A DNA stretch of 52,032 nucleotides from GYS-P2D sp964522505 (lineage in GTDB: Bacteria; Bacteroidota; Bacteroidia; Chitinophagales; Saprospiraceae). A model generated the notes under the pieces. It ran no database searches and was not told the origin of the DNA. It saw only the letters and a list, made by a program, of their open reading frames with translations. The first letter of the stretch is position 1; each line of letters begins with the position of its first letter. The stretch lies in assembly GCA_964522505.1 (NCBI GenBank), contig CAZFWJ010000020.1, positions 1 through 52,032 on the forward strand. The letters run 5' to 3'. This document shows positions 8,957-16,475 of this stretch, piece after piece. Both the position numbers and the translations under genes were made by a program.

Positions 8957-9592
8957 ATGAACAACACAAATCTCGCTGCACGAATTAAAGATCTCAGAAA
9001 TCGGAAAGGATTCTCGCAGGAATTACTATCTGAAAATTCACAGCTAAGTTTAAGAACAATTCAGAGAATAGAGAAAGGAGAATCAACTCCTCGAGGTGAT
9101 ACGCTAGTGAGGCTAACACAAGCCCTCGGTGTCACTCCAGATGATCTGTTAGAATGGACAGAACAAGAGGATAAAGGCTATCTGACCTTAATGAATTTTA
9201 GCGCATTAGCATCGCTCATATTCAATCCTGTATTGGGTATTGTAATCCCCGCAGTCATGTGGATTTACAAGAGAGATAAAGTCAAACATGTTGACGATTA
9301 CGGTAAGAAAATCATCAATTTTCAAATTACATGGGTAATCGTGATTTCAACAATTTTCATTGCTCTGACCAAGAACATATATCTGTACTTTTTTAACGTG
9401 AAACATTGGATTTTAACAATATTGACAGCCCTGATTCATGGAAACTATGATATAACGTCAGTTGAGTTATTTGGGCCTTTAATAATGATCTTTCTTTATC
9501 TATATAGTCTGGTACTCATCCTTAAAAATTACGCCAGAATCAGACAAGGGAAAGAAGCATGGTATAAACCTGCCATTCCGTTTTTAAGATAA
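8957..9592 (+). CDS. XRE-type HTH regulator fused to DUF4870-like membrane domain
   Basis: 211 residues from the ATG at 8957; an upstream in-frame ATG at 8903 would add 18 residues with no match to the family. The first 70 residues form an XRE/Cro helix-turn-helix (LAARIKDLRNRKGFSQELL, then SLRTIQRIEKGESTPRG). From about residue 80 the protein has roughly four membrane segments in the DUF4870 pattern (NPVLGIVIPAVMWIYKRDK, then NFQITW). This makes a membrane-tethered DNA-binding protein, a fusion seen in Bacteroidota whose signal is unknown. It is convergent with the HupE gene, separated by 14 bp. Confidence 0.82.
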   Translation: MNNTNLAARIKDLRNRKGFSQELLSENSQLSLRTIQRIEKGESTPRGDTLVRLTQALGVTPDDLLEWTEQEDKGYLTLMNFSALASLIFNPVLGIVIPAVMWIYKRDKVKHVDDYGKKIINFQITWVIVISTIFIALTKNIYLYFFNVKHWILTILTALIHGNYDITSVELFGPLIMIFLYLYSLVLILKNYARIRQGKEAWYKPAIPFLR

Positions 9593-9606
9593 AAGGGGAA
9601 ATCACT

Positions 9607-10176
9607 CTACCCTACCAATATCATCACCCCTAAGGCGGCGATGATTGCGCCAGCTATAGTGAGGACCATTTCATTCTCAAGAAGGCTAAGCCCTCTTGCT
9701 ACTAACATACCTACTGTGCCCATCAGGAGTGCTCCTAAAGTGTAACCAGACACATATTTGAGTGCGGTATTAGCAGTGTCCATCTCTGCTCCATGAGCAT
9801 AGCCATGGAAGGCGCCAAAGATGATCATCAAAATCACTGTGATAGTTATACTGATACGTTTTCTCACAATGATTAGGAGGCCAATAATCAAGACTGAACT
9901 GGCAATGGTCTTCTCGACGGCGAGGGTGGCCTCATTGCCTATACCTAATAATCCGCCAACAATCAGAGCACCAACGAAAGCTGCCACAGGGATATACCAC
10001 TGTGAGGGCTTAATGAGATAAGCTAGTATTCCCGCTCCTACAATGGCAATAGCATGATCCATCCCTAATATCGGATGTGTGAACCCCGACATCACCCCAT
10101 TACCATGACTACCATGTGCAAATAATAGAACTGGTAATAGTGAGATTATAGCTGCTGTAGTTGTCTTTCTAACCAT
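9607..10176 (-). CDS. HupE/UreJ-family membrane protein
   Basis: 189 residues from the ATG at 10176; the frame extends back to 10224 but the extra 16 residues precede the natural signal-like segment. Histidine-rich signatures of the family are present: HGSHGNG at the mature N-terminus, FTHPILGMDH next, and FHGYAHGAE in the middle, with about six membrane helices between them. HupE/UreJ proteins are linked to nickel (sometimes cobalt) uptake. No urease or hydrogenase gene is in the window, so a general metal permease role is inferred. Confidence 0.85.
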   Translation of the reverse strand: MVRKTTTAAIISLLPVLLFAHGSHGNGVMSGFTHPILGMDHAIAIVGAGILAYLIKPSQWYIPVAAFVGALIVGGLLGIGNEATLAVEKTIASSVLIIGLLIIVRKRISITITVILMIIFGAFHGYAHGAEMDTANTALKYVSGYTLGALLMGTVGMLVARGLSLLENEMVLTIAGAIIAALGVMILVG

Positions 10177-10313
10177 GCTATAATCAACCGAAAATCTCAA
10201 CAAAATGTTGAAGCACTTGCGCAAAGCTCATGTCGTTGCCATTCGAAGACTCTTTTTTCAAAGATTAAAAGACACTAAATTTCATCAAACGAAGCAGTCT
10301 GTGATCATTCATT

Positions 10314-10321
10314 TACTTTTG
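10314..10321 (+). promoter_or_regulatory. TAnnTTTG box directly before rluD
   Basis: TACTTTTG fits the Bacteroidota -7 consensus exactly and ends 4 bp before the ATG at 10326. No -33 TTTG is seen at the right distance. If real, the transcript would be leaderless or nearly so. Confidence 0.25.
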
Positions 10322-10325
10322 ACGG

Positions 10326-11381
10326 ATGACCGCTAAAAAAACAACAGATCAAGTAGACGAAGCTTATTTCGAGCAAACTACGATCACAGTTGATCCTAAT
10401 CAAGAGCAAGTACGTATCGATAAGTTCTTGATGAGTAGACTGGAGAAGGTGTCTCGCAATCGCCTCCAACTAGCGATCAAGGCAGGTGCAGTCCTTGTCA
10501 ATGATAAGCAGATTAAGTCCAACTATAAAGTTAGGCCTAACGATAAGATCACCGTCGTACTCCCTAAAAACCCCAACAGCCCTGATCATATCATCCCAGA
10601 AGACATCCCTCTGGATATCGTTTATGAGGATGGCCACCTCCTCGTAATCAATAAGGCAGCAGGCTTGGTAGTTCATCCCGGCACGGGTAATCACACTGGC
10701 ACCTTAGTCAATGCACTTGTCTATCATTTAAAGTCTAAAGACCTTCCTGTCATGGAGGGCAACACTAACGACAGACCGGGCCTAGTCCATCGCCTGGATA
10801 AGGATACTACAGGTCTCATGGTTATCGCCAAGACCGAACCTGCCATGACCCACCTGGCCAAGCAGTTCTTTGATCACAGCATCGAACGTAGCTATCAGGC
10901 TCTTGTGTGGTCAGGATTTGAGCAAGAGAGTGGCACTATCGAAGGGCATATCGGCAGGCATCCGACGGAACGGATTAAGATGCATGTATTCGTTGATGGA
11001 GATGAAGGAAAACATGCCATCACGCACTACAAAGTCATCCACGACTATTATTATGTATCGCTCGTTGAGTGCAAGCTTGAAACAGGCCGTACACATCAGA
11101 TCAGGGTGCACATGAATCATGTCGGGCACCCAGTCTTCAACGATGATCGCTATGGTGGTGATCGCATCAGAAAAGGCACGGTCTACAGCAAGTATCGCAG
11201 ATTCGTGGAGAACTGCTTTGAGTTATGTCCACGACAAGCCCTTCATGCCAAGAGCTTAGGATTTATACATCCCGAGACAGGCGAAGAAATGCGATTTGAG
11301 TCTGAGCTCCCTGAGGATATGACTGCAGCTATCAGTCGATGGGAGGCATATTTTGAGACTAAAGGTGGCAAGACAGACTAA
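10326..11381 (+). CDS. rluD: RluD-family 23S rRNA pseudouridine synthase
   Basis: 351 residues. An S4 RNA-binding domain covers about 28-90 (RIDKFLMSRLEKVSRNRLQ). The catalytic domain contains GLVHRLDKDTTGL with the nucleophilic aspartate D158, followed by GRTHQIRVHMNHVGHPVFND. This is the RluA/RluC/RluD family; the RluD-type arrangement modifies helix 69 of 23S rRNA. The specificity assignment to RluD rather than a close paralogue is likely but not proven. The 3' end overlaps the end of the convergent RES toxin gene by 4 bp. Confidence 0.9.
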   Translation: MTAKKTTDQVDEAYFEQTTITVDPNQEQVRIDKFLMSRLEKVSRNRLQLAIKAGAVLVNDKQIKSNYKVRPNDKITVVLPKNPNSPDHIIPEDIPLDIVYEDGHLLVINKAAGLVVHPGTGNHTGTLVNALVYHLKSKDLPVMEGNTNDRPGLVHRLDKDTTGLMVIAKTEPAMTHLAKQFFDHSIERSYQALVWSGFEQESGTIEGHIGRHPTERIKMHVFVDGDEGKHAITHYKVIHDYYYVSLVECKLETGRTHQIRVHMNHVGHPVFNDDRYGGDRIRKGTVYSKYRRFVENCFELCPRQALHAKSLGFIHPETGEEMRFESELPEDMTAAISRWEAYFETKGGKTD

Positions 11382-11854
11382 ATCTTGTCAATAGCTAATC
11401 GATCATCAAATGAAAATGATTCCGAGCTAATAACTTTGATCTTGGTCACATCTGAGTGCATCGGATTGATCAGATAATTGTATTCCTTTGGAACAATGCT
11501 GCTGGGTACTTGCAAGACTGGGTATTTTCGGCTTTGTATGAACCGAGTTCCTATCGACTGCGTAGCACTAAGCGGGGGCTTGGCATCCCAATTATGGGGA
11601 AGACTACCGTCGTCTATGGTCATGACTATTAGATCGTCAGGAATCATAAGCTCAACTATGTATCGATCATTTGGAAGGTCTTCATTGAGATCAAGATGCA
11701 CCGCCACTTCAAGAATTGCCAAGGCTCGAGATTCTGCTGTATACACCATAGGCGTATGGAGCATATTCCATCTATTCCCACTAGATGATGCAGCACCAAT
11801 TCCATTTAGAATTTTTGATAAATACCTCTTGCGATCTATGCGATATACCTGCAT
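11378..11854 (-). CDS. RES-domain toxin
   Basis: 158 residues of the RES family, named after conserved Arg, Glu and Ser. These are visible as the arginine of SSSGNRWN near residue 28, the glutamate of ALAILEV and the serine pair of QVPSSIVP. Family toxins degrade or phosphorolyse NAD+ and halt growth. It starts inside the stop codon of the antitoxin gene (TAATG, one shared base), so translation is coupled. It forms a type II toxin-antitoxin operon with the upstream gene. Confidence 0.9.
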   Translation of the reverse strand: MQVYRIDRKRYLSKILNGIGAASSSGNRWNMLHTPMVYTAESRALAILEVAVHLDLNEDLPNDRYIVELMIPDDLIVMTIDDGSLPHNWDAKPPLSATQSIGTRFIQSRKYPVLQVPSSIVPKEYNYLINPMHSDVTKIKVISSESFSFDDRLAIDKI

Positions 11855-12315
11855 TAAGCCATATTGCCATGCTCCATCCTATCCAATGCATACCGCACCT
11901 CACTAATACCTGTAATGGTATCAAATAGACTGCTGGGAGCAACTCCACCAAGAGATCGATTATTTTTTTGTAGCCACCTATGGAATTTTTGACGTTCCTG
12001 GTTGAACACTGACAGTCCATAGTCAAACAATTCAGATAGGATGATAATTATCTCACTATCTCGTCCTGACAGTATTGCATTTTCTCGTTTCCTTTTGTTG
12101 TAGGTTGTCTGAGCCAACCCCAAATAACCTAGCATACTCCGCACCGAGAGTCCACCTTGATGGCCAACTTGCTCTATTACAATGTAAGGCACACCCTTGC
12201 GTATGAGATTAATCCTATCCTTTGGTGACTTAAGCTGATGTAAAGCCTCATATGTAACCATCAAATCGTGAGCCTGAGATGCTTGATGTCCTAACTTGTT
12301 GTCATAATCGCCCAT
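11854..12315 (-). CDS. Xre/MbcA/ParS-type antitoxin of the RES toxin
   Basis: 153 residues from the ATG at 12315; a GTG at 12330 would add five residues and run into the inverted repeat, so the ATG is preferred. The N-terminal half is a helical DNA-binding domain (SVRSMLGYLGLAQTTYNKR). The C-terminal part is the toxin-binding DUF2384 domain (KFHRWLQKNNRSLGGVAPSS, then ISEVRYALDRMEHG), which blocks the RES active site. It is the first gene of the pair and probably represses its own promoter through the repeats just upstream. Confidence 0.88.
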   Translation of the reverse strand: MGDYDNKLGHQASQAHDLMVTYEALHQLKSPKDRINLIRKGVPYIVIEQVGHQGGLSVRSMLGYLGLAQTTYNKRKRENAILSGRDSEIIIILSELFDYGLSVFNQERQKFHRWLQKNNRSLGGVAPSSLFDTITGISEVRYALDRMEHGNMA

Positions 12316-12321
12316 ATCACA

Positions 12322-12363
12322 ATGTAGCACATTTGCTTAATAATAGCAACACTATTGCTACAT
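12322..12363 (-). promoter_or_regulatory. Nested inverted-repeat operator of the RES-Xre operon
   Basis: ATGTAGCA (12322-12329) pairs with TGCTACAT (12356-12363). Inside them TAGCAA (12344-12349) pairs with TTGCTA (12355-12360) around 5 bp, and a further TTGCT lies at 12333-12337. The repeated TAGCA unit just before the antitoxin start suits autoregulation by the Xre protein. Confidence 0.6.
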
Positions 12364-12454
12364 TTAAGTTCTCTTAATGGTTTGACTGTACTATCCATAA
12401 TCATCATTATTAAAAAGACAGCAGTAGATTATCTTCACATATAAAATTGACTTA

Positions 12455-13477
12455 GTGTTACTCAAAGATAGAATAGCTGTACTCCAAGAATTGGGTGATG
12501 CTTTAGTTGACCTACAAGGTGATCGAATAAATGCTGTCATTCAACAGGCATACTTAAAAAACACATGGTTTACTGTAGATAGTATACGTAAATCTCTAAG
12601 CGCAATAAGAGATCAGTTACTTAACCCTCAGCTAATATCATCTTGGATATCCCAATATCAGATTAACGATAGTCCCACTAACACTACCATCGGAATAGTC
12701 ATGGCGGGTAATATCCCATTAGTTGGCTTCCATGACTTGCTGTGCAGTTTCATCTGTGGGCATAAGACCATGATCAAGCTCTCTAGCAAAGATGAAGTCT
12801 TGCTCCCTGTAATTATCGCTATGATGGTAAGCATCGATGAGCGGTGTGCAGCGCTATTTGAGCAAGTTGACCGATTGAAGGGCTACGATGCAGTTATTGC
12901 TACAGGCGGCGATACCGCTGCCGTACATTTCGAATATTACTTCAGAGATTATCCTCATATCATCCGCAAAAATCGTAGTTCAATAGCAATCCTTGATGGA
13001 ACAGAATCTCCTGAAGAGCTTCAAAGCTTAGGCAATGACATCTTTGACTACTTTGGCTTGGGTTGTCGGAGCGTATCCAAGGTCTACCTACCTCGAGGAT
13101 ATGAACTTAACAAGCTGTTTGAGTCTCTCTATTCATTCAAGGACGTGATCCATCACAACAAATACAAGAACAACTACGACTACAATAATGCAACGATGAT
13201 CCTGACTAATCAAGAGTTTCTGACTAATGATTTTCTTATTCTTAAAGAGGATGAGTCGCTGGGATCGAGGATAGCTACCCTCAATTATGAATTTTATGAT
13301 GATCGAGAACAATTGATTGAGTCGCTCTATAGTAGGAAGGACGAACTACAATGCATATCAGCTAGAGATATCATAGACAATGACTTGTATGTTCCCTTAG
13401 GACAGTGTCAGTGCCCAGGACTATCAGATTATGCAGATCATGTTGACACCATCGAGTTTCTAACAGCTATAGCATGA
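12455..13477 (+). CDS. Acyl-CoA reductase (LuxC-like)
   Basis: 340 residues from a GTG; no ATG lies in frame upstream before a stop. Recognisable parts are IGIVMAGNIPLVGFHDLL (79-96), the nucleotide-binding stretch around KTMIKLSSKDE, and the presumed catalytic cysteine C204 in FGLGCRSVSKVYLP. The LuxC/aldehyde dehydrogenase-like family reduces fatty acyl-CoA or acyl-ACP to the aldehyde with NADPH. No luciferase genes are present, so the role is probably in lipid or aldehyde metabolism. It is the first gene of a run in which each of the next three starts overlaps the previous stop by 4 bp. Confidence 0.85.
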   Translation: MLLKDRIAVLQELGDALVDLQGDRINAVIQQAYLKNTWFTVDSIRKSLSAIRDQLLNPQLISSWISQYQINDSPTNTTIGIVMAGNIPLVGFHDLLCSFICGHKTMIKLSSKDEVLLPVIIAMMVSIDERCAALFEQVDRLKGYDAVIATGGDTAAVHFEYYFRDYPHIIRKNRSSIAILDGTESPEELQSLGNDIFDYFGLGCRSVSKVYLPRGYELNKLFESLYSFKDVIHHNKYKNNYDYNNATMILTNQEFLTNDFLILKEDESLGSRIATLNYEFYDDREQLIESLYSRKDELQCISARDIIDNDLYVPLGQCQCPGLSDYADHVDTIEFLTAIA

Positions 13478-14109
13478 CCAAACAGGAGAAAGCCGACGAT
13501 ATAGCACAGATGTTGGAAGGTTTCTATCCCGAGATCCCCATACCTCTTGATCATAAAGATCCCTACACTCTATTGGTGGCAGTATTACTGTCTGCGCAGT
13601 GCACCGATAAACGGGTTAATGAAGTGACTCCATATCTCTGGGAACTCGCAGATAATCCTCATGACATGTCGCAACAGGCGGTTGCCGATATAAAGGCGAT
13701 CATCAGACCATGCGGACTATCCCCTCGTAAGTCGCAAGCTATATACGACTTGTCTCACATCATACTTGAAGAGCACGAAGGTCAGGTGCCACAGTCATTT
13801 GAAGCATTGGAGGCGCTTCCTGGTGTAGGTCACAAGACAGCATCTGTGGTGATGTCGCAGGCTTTTGGTGTTCCAGCATTTCCAGTGGATACGCATATCC
13901 ATAGGCTAGCTTATAGATGGTGCCTTAGCACTGGCAAGAACGTTGAGAAAACCGAAAAAGACTTGAAGAGATTGTTCCCGAGAGACAAGTGGAATCGACT
14001 GCACCTACAGATCATATTCTTTGGCAGGGAATATTGTCCTGCTCGTGGACATGATATGAGGGTCTGTCCTATCTGCTCCAAGTATGGACGTAAATCATTG
14101 ATGTCATGA
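13474..14109 (+). CDS. nth: Endonuclease III (base-excision DNA glycosylase/AP lyase)
   Basis: 211 residues, typical length. The helix-hairpin-helix LPGVGHKTASVV holds the catalytic lysine K121, and VDTHIHRLAYR holds the catalytic aspartate D139. AQCTDKRVNEVTP is the usual N-terminal motif. The enzyme removes oxidised pyrimidines and cuts the abasic site. Odd point: the C-terminal iron-sulfur loop has C188, C198 and C201 but no fourth cysteine, and the first spacing is nine residues instead of six. The gene overlaps both neighbours by 4 bp (ATGA). Confidence 0.92.
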   Translation: MTKQEKADDIAQMLEGFYPEIPIPLDHKDPYTLLVAVLLSAQCTDKRVNEVTPYLWELADNPHDMSQQAVADIKAIIRPCGLSPRKSQAIYDLSHIILEEHEGQVPQSFEALEALPGVGHKTASVVMSQAFGVPAFPVDTHIHRLAYRWCLSTGKNVEKTEKDLKRLFPRDKWNRLHLQIIFFGREYCPARGHDMRVCPICSKYGRKSLMS

Positions 14110-14915
14110 TCATCTATCGCTATGCTACATATGCCGACTTTGCCGATATCGCCGATATCCATGCCACGAATTGGCAAGAGAATTATCAGGACATCTTGTC
14201 CGCAACTTATCTCGCAGAGGAAGTTCATGAGGATCGTAAGCAGGTTTGGCGAGATAGGATGGGGCTGCCTAAAGCTAATCAGTACGTCATAGTTGCGATA
14301 GATGAGGATCAAGTGATAGGGTTCGCTTGCGCTTTTCTCGACTATGATCAAGTCCATGGTCACTATCTCGACAATCTCCATGTCCGTAAGACCTACCAAG
14401 GACAAGGTATCGGAAGAACACTGACATATCATGTTGCTAAGATCATTGCTATTAAAAGCAATGACAGTAGACTATTCCTGTGGGTATTCGAAAAGAACAC
14501 TGCAGCCATCCAAACCTATAAGAATTGGGGCGGACAGATAGGTGAAACTGAAAACCTCGACATGCCCAGCGGCGGTGGTGGTGGAATAGCCACTCGGATA
14601 TCATGGGTTAATAGTTCTTCACTCATCAATGAGAACTACCCTAAACTCGCCCAGCTATCATACACACCTATAGACTGTAATAAATACGACCATTTTGAGA
14701 TCGCTGCGATGAGGCGGCAGGTTATTAAAGTAATCTTCAAGGACTACCCAAGTCCATATAGTGGTAAGATAAAGACCTTAACTATAGATCAAAAGGTAGA
14801 ATACCTTATTACAAGTAATGGTTATAAAATACGCCTCGACAGAATCGCTCAACTGCTGGATCGTCTGGGTAATCTGATCACGGAATTGGGTGATGATGCA
14901 AGCTGTCACGTATGA
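14106..14915 (+). CDS. GNAT acetyltransferase fused to Rof-like Rho-inhibitor domain
   Basis: 269 residues. Residues 1-165 are a GNAT N-acetyltransferase: start MIIYRYATYADFADIADIH, substrate strand YLDNLHVRKTYQ and the acetyl-CoA loop QGQGIGRTL (98-106), then FLWVFEKNTAAIQTYKNWGG. Residues about 186-250 read YTPIDCNKYDHFEIA ... VEYLITSNGYKIRLDRI, which matches the pattern of Rof/YaeO (YxPIxCxxYDxxExA ... LRLDKI), a small protein that binds Rho and blocks termination. There is no in-frame ATG, GTG or TTG that could start the second domain alone, and no frameshift is needed, so this reads as one fused protein. The Rof assignment is by motif from memory. It overlaps nth and the next gene by 4 bp each. 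Confidence 0.75.
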   Translation: MIIYRYATYADFADIADIHATNWQENYQDILSATYLAEEVHEDRKQVWRDRMGLPKANQYVIVAIDEDQVIGFACAFLDYDQVHGHYLDNLHVRKTYQGQGIGRTLTYHVAKIIAIKSNDSRLFLWVFEKNTAAIQTYKNWGGQIGETENLDMPSGGGGGIATRISWVNSSSLINENYPKLAQLSYTPIDCNKYDHFEIAAMRRQVIKVIFKDYPSPYSGKIKTLTIDQKVEYLITSNGYKIRLDRIAQLLDRLGNLITELGDDASCHV

Positions 14916-15355
14916 GTGCGTTAAGGAAATATAAGTCTAAATCTAATGTCTTCAAGTACGCTTATTTGGGGATAATGACTTTAGTGGCGTTAGCAATGTT
15001 ATGGTTTGATTTAAGCACTATCGATATGACTATACTACTAGTTATATCGCAATTCCCAGCTCTTATAGTACCTTATGTATTAAGCACCTATTATCTCATA
15101 GGAGAAAATAACATTATCCGCAAAGACATAAACTATACTAAGCCCAGAATGAAAGATGATCCGCATTCATTCTTGATACCTATAAAAGCCATCGATATCA
15201 TAGAACACAAGGGCAAAGCAAAAGGTACGGACACATTGATCTTCAAGAATAGAGACAGTCTGTTACCATTGGGCAAGATCACTATTGAGCATGCCGATCA
15301 ATTTATAATGGAGTTAAAACAGAAAAAAGTCGACATTCAGGTTATTCCTTCATGA
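14912..15355 (+). CDS. PH-domain-like inner-membrane protein
   Basis: 147 residues. Two membrane helices (about 17-36 and 40-62) are followed by a soluble beta-rich part with YYLIGENNIIRKDI and an LIPIKAIDIIEHKG segment, like bacterial PH-like proteins (DUF1200/bPH family). Function is not known. It starts inside the end of the GNAT-Rof gene (ATGA overlap), so it is translationally coupled to it. Confidence 0.65.
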   Translation: MSALRKYKSKSNVFKYAYLGIMTLVALAMLWFDLSTIDMTILLVISQFPALIVPYVLSTYYLIGENNIIRKDINYTKPRMKDDPHSFLIPIKAIDIIEHKGKAKGTDTLIFKNRDSLLPLGKITIEHADQFIMELKQKKVDIQVIPS

Positions 15356-15386
15356 TTCTTCTATCTTCCAAATCAATATTCACCTT

Positions 15387-15683
15387 ATGTACAAAGACAT
15401 CATCTCCTACGAATTAAGCGATGGCACTTCTCAAGAAAAGCTCCTCGAAGTAGCACAAAAAGTAGTATCCGATTGGATGAAGAAGCAAGACGGATTCGTC
15501 AAGTGGGAGATCCATACCAATAGCAATGGGAGCTATTCTGACATAGTATACTGGAGGTCTAAGCAAGATGCCAAGAAATCTGAAGCCGATATGGGCAATA
15601 ATCCACATGGCGCAGCATGGTTCGCCTGTTATAAGCCGGGATCAATATCTAGTAAAAATTTAAGTTTAATTGGGGAGTTCTAA
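15387..15683 (+). CDS. Small conserved protein, possible dimeric alpha/beta-barrel fold
   Basis: 98 residues, soluble, no signal peptide. Layout resembles ABM/EthD-type ferredoxin-like small proteins: first strand MYKDIISYEL, a helix to about 32, then GFVKWEIHTNSNGSYSDIV, and a helix with KKSEADMGNNP. The motif DIVYWRSKQDAKKSEADM is the most distinctive part. No catalytic residue can be named. It lies 31 bp after the PH-like gene and 7 bp before the thioredoxin-like gene, so it is probably in the same operon. Confidence 0.6.
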   Translation: MYKDIISYELSDGTSQEKLLEVAQKVVSDWMKKQDGFVKWEIHTNSNGSYSDIVYWRSKQDAKKSEADMGNNPHGAAWFACYKPGSISSKNLSLIGEF

Positions 15684-15690
15684 ATGAACT

Positions 15691-16290
15691 ATGCCCAAAC
15701 TTAATCTACAGATATCAGAGTCACTCCAGGGTCAGTTCATAGAGAAAGAGCTTAACCTCCTTTTAGTTTTTCAAGTAAACTGTCCTGGTTGTGTTCTGTA
15801 TGCTATGCCATTGTTTAATGTGCTCTATAAGAAGTATTCAAATAGGCTCGGATTTATGGGTTTGTCTACAGCCTTTGAAGACTATGAATACAACAATATT
15901 GAAAATACTAAAGTCCTCTTGTCCGATGGAATACTGGTTGGAGAAACCAAAAAGGCGCTGACAAGCAGAGATATAGACAAGCTGCCTTATGCAATAGCTT
16001 TTCCCGTGGCGATGGACGCTAAAATGGAGGCTGCTGATAAAGAGTCTGTAGTAGAGCACATCTGTAATTCTGATCTCAATTTTGCATCGTTATCAGAAGT
16101 CGATCAAGTATCCGTCAAGAATCGAGTACGAGACTATCTAAACAGACAAGAAGCGGTTTCCATGACTTTCACCTCAAATCAGTTTAGGGGTACACCAACC
16201 ATTGTACTATTTGATGATGAGGAGCATATCATTGACTCATGGTTTGGTCATGTACCGGAAGAGGTCATCGTTAAAAAAATAGAGAACTGA
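15691..16290 (+). CDS. Thioredoxin-like protein with CPGC active site
   Basis: 199 residues. LLLVFQVNCPGCVLYAMP puts a CPGC redox motif at residues about 32-35 in the usual place at the start of the first helix, and FRGTPTIVLFDDE supplies the cis-proline loop near the C-terminus. Between them is an extra helical segment of about 80 residues, so it is longer than plain thioredoxin and closer to TlpA/DsbA-like layouts. No signal peptide is seen, so it may act in the cytoplasm. It is the last gene of the operon that begins with the acyl-CoA reductase. Its redox partner is not known. Confidence 0.72.
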   Translation: MPKLNLQISESLQGQFIEKELNLLLVFQVNCPGCVLYAMPLFNVLYKKYSNRLGFMGLSTAFEDYEYNNIENTKVLLSDGILVGETKKALTSRDIDKLPYAIAFPVAMDAKMEAADKESVVEHICNSDLNFASLSEVDQVSVKNRVRDYLNRQEAVSMTFTSNQFRGTPTIVLFDDEEHIIDSWFGHVPEEVIVKKIEN

Positions 16291-16401
16291 TCTACAACTC
16301 GATTTCAATTCTCTCGTCCGTCGTAGTTGCATTACTACTGTCAGCTAAGCATATAGTTTAGTCTGCTCTTGATTATAGTATCTGCAATGCAGATCCATTA
16401 A

Positions 16402-16457
16402 AACTATGTAAATAGTTGCATAACTATATTTATAGTTATATAATTACTTTTATAGTT
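16402..16457 (+). promoter_or_regulatory. Three tandem palindromic operators upstream of blaI-like gene
   Basis: AACTAT-N4-ATAGTT occurs as a perfect palindrome at 16402-16417 and again at 16422-16437. A third, degenerate copy (AATTAC-N4-ATAGTT) lies at 16442-16457. The centres are exactly 20 bp apart, two helical turns. The last ends 18 bp before the ATG at 16476, as expected of BlaI/MecI operators. Confidence 0.75.
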
Positions 16458-16475
16458 GAATATGCGCATGTATCT

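Noticed and set aside
11478..11906. A 142-codon plus-strand frame opposite the RES toxin
   Set aside because: It is antisense to a gene with conserved RES residues and has no domain of its own.
16292..16310. A 15-base match (CTACAACTCGATTTC) between the end of the thioredoxin-like gene region and the 3' end of the TonB receptor gene at 21704, suggesting a receptor remnant
   Set aside because: A 15-mer pair is expected by chance in a 52-kb window read on both strands, and only about 20 codons of frame adjoin it with no further similarity.
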